Below, piece by piece: positions 56,501 to 62,912 of a DNA stretch of 64,000 nt. The notes under the pieces are model-generated. The model was not told where the DNA came from and made no database searches. It saw only the letters and a program-made list of their open reading frames with translations. This stretch comes from Budorcas taxicolor (Eukaryota > Chordata > Mammalia > Artiodactyla > Bovidae), in assembly GCF_023091745.1 (NCBI RefSeq), contig NC_068910.1, positions 5,740,272 to 5,804,271 of the forward strand. The letters run 5' to 3'. The position numbers and the translations under genes are program-made. Position 1 is the first letter of the stretch. The number at the start of each line of letters is the position of its first letter.

Positions 56501-59233
56501 TACATGAGCACCAGGTATGGAGCTGAGATACGAGGAGTTCATAGCAAGAATACAGCCAGAGAGGCTGGCTTTGAATCAGTCTGGAGAAAAGACCACCGTA
56601 AGCTTTAGTGCTCCCATTTTGAAACACAATACCCACCGCCTGGGCCTTTCTGTGAAACAAATTAAATAACTGAGGTGAACATGAGCCATTACAAGCAGAA
56701 AGGGATTTTTCCAAATCCCTCATTCTCTCTCTCCTGTCTAATAACAAAGCATGAAAACACAAGCTATTCCCCACCATCTGATCTTGCGAATGAAGGCTTT
56801 CACTGAAATTGCTTTTTGCTAAATGAAGTCCCTTTAACCCAGGATTAACAGCAATGATTTTGATCAATCCTGGTAATAGGACAATATTTACCAGGTTGTG
56901 AAAGGGTCTTAGCTTTTCTATTTTTACAAAGTTTCACATTGGGAAAGAAATACTAAAGTATTGTTGCAACTTAAGAGTAGAGCCGTGTAATTTTTTTTAA
57001 AGAAAGTTAAACAGTTGATAAGCAGATACCCCAACTATATTAGAAAGCAAAAAGTGCCTGAAAGAAGATAAAAGGGTCTGTTTGCTGAATCTGATTAAGA
57101 CAAGCCACAGAAGTTTCCCTAACATGCTGTAATTTAAAATAAAATGACACTTTCTGAAAGCCTTGTGGCCTCTCTATTCACAAAGCCAGTAATCCTTAAG
57201 ATAATTAAACCAGGATATCTGTACACCCAGCGGAGATTCTTGTTGAGTTAGAGTTAAAAAAAAAAAAAGACTCATTTTTAAACTGTACTCACTACAAACT
57301 TTTTTTTTTTAATCTGAGAGTTAGTAATTAATGCAGCTTATCCAATGTTCTGATTTTAAGAATGTATTTCTGGTTTTGGTATAACAATTTCCTGCTTTAA
57401 AAAAAAAGGAGAGGTTTAAACAACTCTTGCCTGGGACGATCCTAAAGGGTTTCCACAGGCGTCTAAGCGGACACAGCAGCTTACACAGGCTGAATGCGCA
57501 AAAAGGAGAGGCAGGTTCCCAGCGGACGGCTCAGGGCACGTTCGGGGTCTCTGAGGCCACTCCCTCTCTCCCCGTGCCAAGCCACCGACACCGGCGGCCA
57601 CTTCATTACCAGTGCAGAGCAGGCTTGGAGCAGCCTGTGCCTTCAGGATGAATGTCTCCAAAGAAAAGGGCCCTGGCCAAGCAGTCCCCTTCTCGCTCTC
57701 CCTGCAGCTGCCCGCACAGGAAGTCCTGCCCCGTAAAGCCCGACAGTGTTCAGTTCAGCTCAGTTCAGTCGCTCAGTCGTGTCCGACTCTTTGCGACCCC
57801 ATGAATCGCAGCACGCCAGGCCTCCCTGTCCATCACCATCTCCCGGAGTTCACTCAGACTGTTCCTGCCAAACTTCTGAGGCACCTTTGCTGGGCTCTGG
57901 GGATCCGCTGGAGGGACACAGCAAAGAGAAGGAGGATTACACGGACATGGGCTTTTCTCTGCAGAAACTGTGCCCCTTGAGGTTTCACAGGGTCCCTTGC
58001 CATGGCCCTGCCAGCTCTCCTGTTGATATGACAGGTGGGGGCTCCTCAAGTCTGGAGCCCCCCACCCCCCACCCCCCGCGCCCTTCTTGGAGCTGGGACA
58101 TCTGAGGACTTAACTCTTGCGTCTCCACCACGCAGCCTCGGACATGCTGTCACTAGAAACGACTCTGTGCTCACCTTCGTTTCCCTGACCCCGGCAAGCT
58201 CTGAGCACCTTCTAAGCAGCAAGTCAGTACTGTTGCTAACTGTTCTGAGACCAGTCAAAGAAGCTGTTCGGTGCCCATCTTCCCACCAGACAGTCCTAGA
58301 AAGGGCCCTACGGGCAAATGAAAGGAAGGAAGACCAAACGGCAACGGGCCTCCCCTAAAAAAGTTCTCCCGCTTATGCGTCCAGTCGCACTTTAAAACCA
58401 GGCCTGTGGTGTCGGAACCCCACCCTTCCCCCTAGGGGAGTGAGCGACTTCTCTGTCCCTCAGTTTCCTCCCCTGCAAAACGGGGTATATACCGCCACCT
58501 ACAAAGACGACTGTGAAACGAGATGAGGTAAGTTAAGTCGAGTCCAGAGGCTGGCACTTCGGGAAGCCCTCAGAACCCCGAAGCTGCTCGGATGACCAAA
58601 GTCCCCTTTCCTTCACGCGCGCTTCCAGTCAGGAAAGCGGAGGCTCCAAGGGACTGCCTCCTGCGCCCGAACTCCCGCCAAGGGCTCCCGGCCTCGGTCG
58701 GCACCGCACGCCCCCGGGGGCGGGACACACAGCCGGCGGACGAGGGCCCGCGTGCGAGCAGGTGGTGCGAGCAGGTGGCGCGCTCAGGTGCGAAGCGGCG
58801 GCGCGAGCATGCGCACTGGGCGGCGAGCGTCGCGCGGGGGGTCGCTCTCGCGCCGGGCGGCCCCGGGGCCGGGCGCCGGCGTCCCCGCGAGACTGGGGTC
58901 CCGCCGCACGCAGGCGCGGGAGGGGCGGCTCCCCGCCCCCTCAGGGCCGCCTTCTCCCACCCCGTCCTCCTCGGGGCCGCGCGCCGCCTCACCTCCGCCG
59001 TTCTTGTAGCACAGGTAGGGGAAGCGCCACACGTTGCCCAGCCCGATGATCTCCCCCGCCACGCTCAGCACGAACTCCACCTTGTTATTCCAGTGGCCGC
59101 GCTCGTGGACCGCCTTGTCGCGCTTGTCGCGCGCGGACCCCGCGCCCCCGCCGCCGCCGCTCAGCACCTCAGACTCCCGCGCCTCCTCGGCAGCCTTCCC
59201 GTTGCCCAGAGGCAGCGCCTTCTCCGCCGTCAT
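32386..59233 (-). CDS. SLC6A11: GABA transporter GAT-3 (SLC6A11), 5' part: exons 1-5 of a longer gene
   Basis: Sodium- and chloride-dependent GABA transporter of the plasma membrane, known from glia, which clears GABA from the extracellular space (family knowledge). Five exons on the minus strand join in frame: 59233-58993, 55985-55851, 55730-55590, 52265-52175 and 32518-32386. They give 247 codons without a stop, each junction GT/AG. The protein shows the SLC6 TM1 motif GLGNVWRFPY (residues 64-73), TM2, TM3 with NVYY (139-142), the glycosylated second extracellular loop, and TM4 ending in CIWKGTKSTGK. The start MTAEKALPLGNGK and the exon 3 string [15 protein letters not shown] point to GAT-3 rather than GAT-1, GAT-2 or BGT-1. 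About 385 residues (TM5-TM12 and the C-terminus) are missing because the window ends in intron 5. No frameshift or stop, so probably a functional allele. Confidence 0.96.
33160..33320 (+). mobile_element. L1 3'UTR fragment
   Basis: 'cagattcacagatacagaga' then 'acaaactcgtggttaccagt' as in the copy at 21955, followed by an A-rich end at about 33312-33322. Confidence 0.8.
33344..33552 (+). mobile_element. Bov-tA SINE
   Basis: Head 'ggacttccttggtggctcag', core 'cccactccaggattcgtacc', end 'gatacgactgagcaactaac'. Confidence 0.93.
34750..34875 (+). mobile_element. 5'-truncated Bov SINE with perfect target duplication
   Basis: Only the second half of the SINE is present ('tcctggagaaagaaatggca' to 'caactgagcaactgagcac'). 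ATTCTTATAAC occurs immediately on both sides (34739-34749 and 34876-34886), so this is a complete insertion that lacks the tRNA-like head. Confidence 0.92.
35149..35358 (+). mobile_element. Bov-tA SINE
   Basis: Head 'gggcttctctaatgcctcag', core 'cccactccagtattcttgcc', end 'gtcggacacgactgagcgac'. Close to the family pattern. Confidence 0.94.
36560..36645 (+). mobile_element. MIR SINE fragment
   Basis: 'ctcgaaaccgagctctgctc' and 'accagctgcgtgaccctggg' follow the MIR box B and core. Confidence 0.65.
36672..37005 (-). mobile_element. L1 (ruminant type) 3' end
   Basis: T-rich start, then 'atttttaattggaagataat', 'attatgttggctcctgccat', 'ccataggtatacacatgttc': reverse of the young ruminant L1 3' end, the same family as the insert at 41215. 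Confidence 0.88.
37045..37185 (-). mobile_element. MIR SINE
   Basis: Reverse MIR: 'tttcaaagatggggaaactg', 'gtaacttgcccaaagtcact', 'gggtcgggatctgaaccc'. Confidence 0.8.
39589..39612. repeat. (AAAC)n short tandem repeat
   Basis: AACAAACAAACAAACAAAAAAA, about five units. Confidence 0.85.
39960..40085 (-). mobile_element. MIR SINE
   Basis: Reverse MIR: 'cagtttacagatgggaaaac', 'caatgtgcccagaaaggcag', 'agctcagtcccacagctctg'. Confidence 0.65.
40510..40690 (+). mobile_element. hAT-type DNA transposon fossil (second copy)
   Basis: 'gtatggtctctgttccaact', 'gctgtggctgtcttccaata', 'aaactttatttacaaaaaca'. The same family as 24040-24270, missing the start. Confidence 0.65.
40858..41066 (+). mobile_element. 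Bov-tA SINE
   Basis: Head 'gggcttccctggtggctgag', box 'gctcaatccctgggtcagga', end 'gttggatgtgactgagtaac'. Confidence 0.93.
41203..41747 (+). mobile_element. Ruminant L1 3' end followed by about 290 bp of other DNA and a second poly(A)
   Basis: 41215-41438 is the young ruminant L1 3' end ('aagttcgatgcatgaaacag', 'gtaattagcctccaattaaa', short A-rich end). 41439-41730 is not L1 that I recognise and ends in an A-rich tail at 41731-41748, after which the host L1 resumes. This layout fits a 3' transduction, but no clear target duplication was found. Confidence 0.55.
41885..43708 (+). mobile_element. BovB (RTE) LINE, 5'-truncated, about 1.8 kb
   Basis: Truncated about 25 bp upstream of the equivalent start of the copy at 4241. 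Long open pieces remain (142, 195 and 129 codons). The palm motif reads ALDCEDH instead of FDxxDH, and the YADD box is changed to YANE near 42893, so the reverse transcriptase is inactive on residues alone. It ends in 'gccagacatgactgagtgac'. Confidence 0.94.
44126..45522. other. Intronic DNA, no gene
   Basis: GC-moderate unique DNA with a MIR-like trace at about 44565-44640. The open frames on both strands overlap and have no domain. Confidence 0.5.
45523..45874 (+). mobile_element. BovB LINE 3' end
   Basis: 'gagctgtggggctggagaag' to 'caaacacgacttagtgtctg'. A 350-bp, 5'-truncated copy with an intact-looking MLEKTLMLGKIEGRR piece. Confidence 0.93.
46466..46497. repeat. (TCC)n-like pyrimidine tract
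   Basis: TTCCTCCTCCTCCTC followed by TTCCCCCTCCTCCTCTC. Confidence 0.85.
47211..47236. repeat. (CATT)n short tandem repeat
   Basis: CATTCACTCATTCATTCACT-type imperfect tetranucleotide repeat. Confidence 0.75.
49149..49333 (-). mobile_element. Bov-tA SINE
   Basis: Reverse-complement pattern from 'agtcactcagtcgtgtccaa' to 'gtctgagccaccagggaa', with a deletion of the 'ctctttgcgaccccatgga' part. Confidence 0.93.
49517..49742 (+). mobile_element. Bov-tA SINE
   Basis: Head 'gggcttcccaggtggctcag', core 'cacactccaggattcctgcc', end 'ctggacatgactgaggcga', then a CA-rich tail. Confidence 0.93.
50315..50440 (+). mobile_element. BovB 3' end, short
   Basis: 'gcatcactgactcagtggat', 'gagtttgagcagactccggg', end 'aatcagacatgactgagcaa'. 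Confidence 0.88.
50560..51260 (+). mobile_element. Old L1 ORF2 fragment
   Basis: 'cctgacaagcttattctaaa' followed by 'attcatctggaagactaaaa' and later 'aggtagattacattcctgaa' follow L1 ORF2 order at high divergence. All frames are closed. Confidence 0.65.
51063..51094. repeat. (AT)n and (TTTG)n microsatellites
   Basis: An AT dinucleotide run (51063-51080) directly followed by TTTG repeats to 51094, inside the old L1. Confidence 0.9.
51261..52174. other. Intron 4 next to exon 4, unique DNA
   Basis: No repeat or gene recognised. Overlapping open frames at 51364-51679 on both strands show no domain. Confidence 0.5.
52175..52265 (-). CDS. SLC6A11: SLC6A11 coding exon 4 (residues 174-202 plus split codons)
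   Basis: 91 bp, acceptor ACTGCAG, donor GTAAGT; enters in phase 1 and leaves in phase 2. It encodes the distal part of the large second extracellular loop, NCVEFQKLNVTNHSHVSLQN then ATSPVMEFW. Three N-glycosylation sequons are visible: N182-V-T, N185-H-S and N193-A-T. Cys175 pairs with Cys166 of exon 3. The exon is too short and too interrupted by flanking stops to stand out as an open frame; it was found by matching the expected loop sequence. Confidence 0.95.
52266..55589 (-). other. SLC6A11: SLC6A11 intron 3 (3.3 kb), unique AT-rich sequence
   Basis: Donor GTATGG, acceptor ACTGCAG. No ruminant SINE or BovB. A MIR/L2-like remnant may lie at about 55250-55330. The stretch 53690-54370 is AT-rich and unlike any repeat that I know; it could be conserved intronic DNA. 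Open frames here are short and lack protein features. Confidence 0.85.
55590..55730 (-). CDS. SLC6A11: SLC6A11 coding exon 3 (residues 127-172 plus split codons)
   Basis: 141 bp, phase 1 on both sides, donor GTATGG. It encodes [20 protein letters not shown] and the rest of TM3, then FTTELPWATCGHEWNT of the second extracellular loop. The second Tyr of NVYY (residue 142) is equivalent to the substrate-binding Tyr140 of GAT-1. Cys166 is the first of the two loop cysteines that form the conserved SLC6 disulfide; the partner, Cys175, is in exon 4. Confidence 0.97.
55731..55850 (-). other. SLC6A11: SLC6A11 intron 2 (120 bp)
   Basis: A very short intron between exons 2 and 3. Donor GTACGT; acceptor CTTTCAG after a pyrimidine-rich tract (TTTTCTTTGTTCTTTCAG). 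No repeat inside. Confidence 0.93.
55851..55985 (-). CDS. SLC6A11: SLC6A11 coding exon 2 (residues 82-125 plus split codons)
   Basis: 135 bp. Acceptor TTTGCAG at 55986 and donor GTACGT below 55851, phase 1 on both sides. It encodes [20 protein letters not shown] (TM2), then [24 protein letters not shown], the conserved first intracellular loop. The GQFTSEGGI stretch is a family hallmark. With split codons it restores NGGGAF at the exon 1 junction and FEGIGYA at the exon 3 junction. Confidence 0.96.
56095..56245 (+). mobile_element. MIR SINE
   Basis: 'gtgagcctgggtttgggctc', 'gagtaagtccatgtcacatc', 'cttcacctgtaaaataaggc' follow the MIR order. Confidence 0.7.
57748..57863 (-). mobile_element. 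BovB/ART2A 3' end
   Basis: 'cagttcagctcagttcagtc', then 'gctcagtcgtgtccgactct', 'catcaccatctcccggagtt'. The right-most BovB-related piece seen. Confidence 0.92.
58430..58545 (+). mobile_element. MIR-like remnant at the CpG island edge
   Basis: 'cctcagtttcctcccctgca' then 'aaacggggtatataccgcc' resembles the MIR 3' half. Confidence 0.6.
58993..59233 (-). CDS. SLC6A11: SLC6A11 coding exon 1 (residues 1-80 plus one base)
   Basis: Holds the start codon at 59233-59231 in a good context (GCGGCC before ATG, G at -3), the cytoplasmic N-terminus and TM1. Residues 26-30 form a glycine run, followed by a basic stretch (RDKRDK) and the ERGHWNNK motif that precedes TM1 in SLC6 transporters. GLGNVWRFPYLCYKNGG carries the unwound part of TM1. 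Asn67 is equivalent to the Na1-site Asn66 of GAT-1. Glu61 stands where GAT-1 has Tyr60, as is known for GAT-2/GAT-3/BGT-1. The exon ends GGCGGAG before donor GTGAGG (phase 1). Very GC-rich, as expected in a CpG island. The start was chosen because it gives the known GAT-3 N-terminus; in-frame translation further upstream has no family similarity. Confidence 0.96.
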
Positions 59234-59459
59234 GGCCGCGCTGGCTGCCTCCTCGTGCGCCGGGCCCGGCTCTGCGCCGCCGCCCCGGGCGGGCTGGCTT
59301 TTCAGGAGGCGCGAGCGGGCGGGAGGGGGAGGCAGGGGGTGGAGCTGAGGGGCCGGGCCGGGCCGGGCCAGCGCGGAGACGGGGACGGGGACGCGGCGGC
59401 CCGGCCCCGCCGGGCGCTCGCGTCGCCTCAGCCCGGCTAGGCCGGGCCCAGGAGCCCGC

Positions 59460-59567
59460 GAGCACCTTGCGCGCGCCGAGCACCTTGCGCGCGCCGAGCA
59501 CCTTGCGCGCGCCGAGCACCTTGCGCGCGCCGAGCACCTTGCGCGCGCCGAGCACCTTGCGCGCGCC
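59460..59567. repeat. 18-bp GC-rich minisatellite, six identical units
   Basis: Six perfect head-to-tail copies of GAGCACCTTGCGCGCGCC start at 59460, 59478, 59496, 59514, 59532 and 59550. The array starts about 225 bp upstream of the SLC6A11 ATG, in the promoter or 5'UTR part of the CpG island. Each unit holds an alternating GCGCGCGC run. Since 18 is a multiple of three, the frames across it stay open and give a six-residue repeat, with no sign of being coding. Perfect identity suggests recent expansion or ongoing length variation. Confidence 0.95.
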
Positions 59568-61011
59568 CCCTCCCTCCCCGTGTCCTACCCACTGGCCTCT
59601 TTAAGAGTGGAAGCGTGTATTCAGGCCTAGGCTGGGCTCCAGACACCAAGCCCTGAAGTTTCCCCACTCTGTGATCTCCGAATTTCTGGGTCTCAGTTTC
59701 TCACCTCTAATAACAGGAGCGGCTGTAAAGCAGGCTTCTGCAGTCTGAGCGCCTGCGCGTCCTGTTAAACTGCAGACCCTGATCTAGTGGGTGGGGCAGG
59801 ACTGGAGCTTTTGCGTTTGTTGGAACGTGTGCGCCCAGGTGATGCTAGTAATGTTGGCAGGGACCACAGTGTGGAAGAAGGAAGAAAATGAACTTCTGGG
59901 AAGAAAATGAACTTTCTTCCCAACGCTCAGACTGTGAGCTCCCCTAGGCTAGTGACGCCTCCAGATCTTGTCCATCCTGGCGCCCACCGTTCTAAACACA
60001 GTGACTCAGGACAGTGTGGCAGTTAGATTTGCCTGTGGAAATGGGCGAATCTAATTTGAACCGCCATCCATCTTAGTCTTTTTAGTCTTGTGAAGAAGTC
60101 ATCTGACATTTCTGTGCCTCAGTTTCGTGGTTTGCAAATAGGAATACCAATATTGCAAATAGTGCTTTTGTTACAAATGTGTGTGTGGAGTTAATACGAA
60201 AATGCTTATGAAGTATTTAGTATATTGGAACTGCTTTATGAATATTATCATATACTATGTAGTCACATAGAGTTATGTATCATCTTGTTTAATATCTGTC
60301 TTCCCACTCAACTGAGAGGGTGATGTACCCTGCCTTGTTTATTATAAAAGGCATAGAACCTAACACAAGAACCTGCACATAGTAGGTGCTCATTAAGTAT
60401 TTGTGGAGAGAAGAAGGAAAGGCTAGAGGAAGGAAGAAAAAAAGCAAAAGAAGGTAAGGTCTGCAAGGAGCCACAGAGATAGACCCTCGCTCTGTGATTT
60501 CACAGCCCTGAAGAAGTCCAGCCAGGTGAGCTGTCTGTAACGCCACCCACTGAGCCTTCCATACATCCCTTGGAGCTCTCTGTGGGGCTCTGGAGAAGAG
60601 CCTCCCTGTCTCGTGGCCTCAGCTTCTCCTTCATTATGGTGTACACCTGCTTGAGTCCCTTCCCACCTCTAGCTCCCCAAGAAAGTGCTTCCAGCTACCA
60701 TCTTCCCTTTTCAGGCTTCCTCCCTCCCCTCCCCCTCACTATCATATTTCTTGAAAGAGTAAGTTTACATGCTGCCTGCCCCGTCTTCACCTCCCACTCA
60801 TTCCTCAGCCCACAGCAATCTGGCATCCACCCCCGCCACTCCCCTGAAAATGCTGTTTGTGAAGTCCCGGAAGCCCTCTTAACTTGGCAGATCCTACAGT
60901 GCCTTGTCCCTCCCCATCCTGCCTGATCTCTAGGTAGCTTTCTGCACCATTATACCTGTCTTTCCTTCTTAAAATTTCTACGTGCCTGGTTTCCTTGGCA
61001 CTGCCTGCCTG

Positions 61012-61034
61012 TTTTTTTTTTTTTTTTTTTTTTT
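61012..61034. repeat. Poly(T) tract
   Basis: An uninterrupted T run of about 23 bases in a pyrimidine-rich region. Confidence 0.95.
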
Positions 61035-61194
61035 ACTGTTTCTTTTTCCACTTCTCTGGTCCTCCTCTCTTTCTCTGGTCCCCCTCCCAAAGAAATTGGG
61101 TCTTTCTCATTACATTAGCCATCCAACTAAACGCTGATAGCTCCCAAACCTCCACTCCCAGGTGCTGTCCTACATATACTCAAAAGCAGAGAAC

Positions 61195-61375
61195 CTGCGG
61201 AGTGTTTAGGGTGAGAGTGAACTGGACTCAGGTAGATCCAGGCTCTGCCCCTTACAAGCTGCATTACCTCTGCCTCAGGCTTCTCCTCTGTAATGTGGGG
61301 TTACTATTAGTTATGACCTCATGGGCTGAGTTTGAGGAATAGTTGTCTTGAGCACAGTTGGTGCTCTGTGAGTAC
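61195..61375 (+). mobile_element. MIR SINE
   Basis: 'gtagatccaggctctgcccc', 'ttacaagctgcattacctct', 'ttctcctctgtaatgtgggg' and a tail 'gttggtgctctgtgag'. Confidence 0.75.
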
Positions 61376-61399
61376 TATTTTTTATTTTTATTGTGATCA

Positions 61400-61600
61400 G
61401 GATGAAGGTGGTGGTGATGTCATTCCTCTGCTTAAACGCCTTCATTGGTCCTTTTTTTCCTACAGGATAAAATCAAATCCCTGACCCTGGCATTTTGAAT
61501 TACGCCCACAATCTGATTGTCCCAGACTTTCCTTCTAGATTGATTCCATCTTCTCCCATGCTAAAAACTCTGCATCAGCATTTTCATTTTCTTTGCAGTG
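61400..61600 (+). mobile_element. L2 LINE fragment
   Basis: 'cctctgcttaaacgccttca' then 'ggataaaatcaaatccctga' and 'ccacaatctgattgtccc' follow the L2 3' pattern. Confidence 0.7.
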
Positions 61601-62424
61601 ATCCTCAGTGCTGCATACAGAATGAGCAGTCAAGATCGTCTTTGACCTTGATGGTCCCTACACATAATAAGTGCCTAGGAGTTCATTTGTTAGGTGAACA
61701 GCTACATCTGAAATTAGAGATATATTCCTGGATTTTGTTATTGCAATATTAGGCTATACCCCAGAATCTATGTAAACCTCCTTTAAATCTAATTACATTT
61801 TCACTTTGTACAGCCCATCAGCATAGCTAGCTACAGAAATTGACTTCCTCTGAGCAGCTGTGGTTTTACAAAACCTGCTTGGGAAGTAACGTGAACTAGC
61901 AGCACGAGGGAGTGGGGAACCCGGGCTCAGTTCTGCTGATGGGTTCCGTGGCATTGGCTGCCGCCCCTAACTTCTGAGCTCTGATGTCTCCAGTTCATTA
62001 ACATGAGCTGATTATCCTCATCTCCCATGGTGGTCTTCAAGATGAAGCAAGACCGTATGCGGAGAACTCTGTACAAATCCTGATGTCCCAAACTCACCTC
62101 TCGAGTTTTAGCATTTCCCTTTATGAAAGTTAACCAGGTCAGTGTCCTCTTGCTAGAATTCAGTAAATAAATATTTAAAGTCCATCTCCATGATTATTTC
62201 ATGGCTCTTGAAAAGCCTTCCTCTTTTTTCTCTGTCTTTATCCGGAAGAGCCCACGTCTCCCTTATCGTTTCACAGCCTCAACTTTGGACCTTTTCTACT
62301 AGGTTATTTCTTTGTTTAGGTTCAGTGACCTGCTGAGTGCACACCATATCCAGGGGCTGGATGTCCTTAGGTTGGAGCAGATATGGGGGAACGAGGCATG
62401 GCTCATTTCCAGAGCTGGTCCTGA

Positions 62425-62640
62425 TGCAACATAGCATAGTCGTTAGGAACATGGGTTCTACCATCATACTTCCTGTGTTCAAAGCCCAGCTCCACCACCT
62501 AGGCAAATTACTCTAAGCTTCAGTTTCCTTATCTGTAAAATGAGAATATTAGACATATCCGCCTTTTAACTGTTATGAGAAGTAAATGGGTTAGCACTTG
62601 AAAAGCACTTGGAATCTGTGCCTGATGTAGACATTTCGTT
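62425..62640 (+). mobile_element. MIR SINE, long copy
   Basis: 'cgttaggaacatgggttcta', 'aaagcccagctccaccacct', 'cagtttccttatctgtaaaa', 'tgagaagtaaatgggttagc' give nearly the whole MIR. Confidence 0.85.
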
Positions 62641-62699
62641 AAACAAATGTAGAAATAGTTCTTCAGAGAACAGAAATGCCATGACTCCCTACTCTTCTT

Positions 62700-62912
62700 G
62701 GAGGGGTGTGTGTATGTATGTGTGTGTCTGACTCTTTGTGATCCCATGAACTGCAGACCACCAAACTCCTCTGTCCATGGGATTCCCCAGGCAAGAATAC
62801 TGGAGTGGGTTGCCATTTCCTCCTCCAGGGGATCTTGCTGACCCAGGGATTGAACCTGCGTCTCCTGCATTGGCAGGCAGATTCTTTAGCACTGTACCAC
62901 CTGGGAAGTCCC
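62700..62912 (-). mobile_element. Bov-tA SINE with TG tail
   Basis: GT-rich start (reverse of a CA tail), then 'gtctgactctttgtgatccc', 'gcaagaatactggagtgggt', head 'ccacctgggaagtcc'. Confidence 0.93.

Larger units (their letters stand above)
55986..58992 (-). other. SLC6A11: SLC6A11 intron 1 (3.0 kb)
   Basis: Begins GTGAGG and ends TTTGCAG. The part next to exon 1 is CpG-rich. A MIR-like remnant lies at about 58430-58545, a BovB/ART2A 3' end at 57748-57863 and another MIR-like piece at 56095-56245. The AT-rich middle (about 56880-57420) has A or T runs at 57255-57268 and 57299-57310 and no repeat that I recognise. An open frame of about 149 codons on the minus strand at 56418-56867 has no protein features and is taken as chance. 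Confidence 0.85.
58560..59580. promoter_or_regulatory. SLC6A11: CpG island over SLC6A11 exon 1 and promoter
   Basis: Dense CpG and GC, in sharp contrast with both flanks, spanning the start of intron 1, coding exon 1, the 5'UTR and the upstream minisatellite. GC-box-like strings (GGGCGGG) occur at about 59316-59322 and in the GGGCC repeats near 59351-59370. No convincing TATA box lies next to the start region; a TTAAA-like element at about 59600 is probably incidental. The transcription start cannot be placed from sequence alone. Confidence 0.85.
59600..62699. other. 5' flanking DNA of SLC6A11, no gene seen
   Basis: Intergenic DNA upstream of exon 1. It holds a MIR/L2-like tail at about 60320-60410, a pyrimidine-rich tract and a long T run (61012-61034), a MIR at 61195-61375, an L2-like piece at 61400-61600 and a MIR at 62425-62640. 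No open frame has recognisable protein features. Confidence 0.75.

Noticed and set aside
56418..56867. 149-codon minus-strand open frame in intron 1
   Set aside because: No family similarity, no splice context that would join it to SLC6A11, and intronic base composition.
58592..59440. 282-codon plus-strand open frame over the CpG island
   Set aside because: It is the antisense of SLC6A11 exon 1 and its GC-rich flanks; the composition is low-complexity R/A/G/P with no domain.
59597..59610. 'ctctttaagagtgg' as a TATA-type promoter element
   Set aside because: It is more than 350 bp from the ATG and outside the CpG-dense core; the promoter looks like a TATA-less CpG-island type.
59169..59667. 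Long minus-strand open frames reading a six-residue repeat upstream of SLC6A11
   Set aside because: They start at GTG rather than ATG, arise from the 18-bp array and GC-rich bias, and run out of frame through exon 1.
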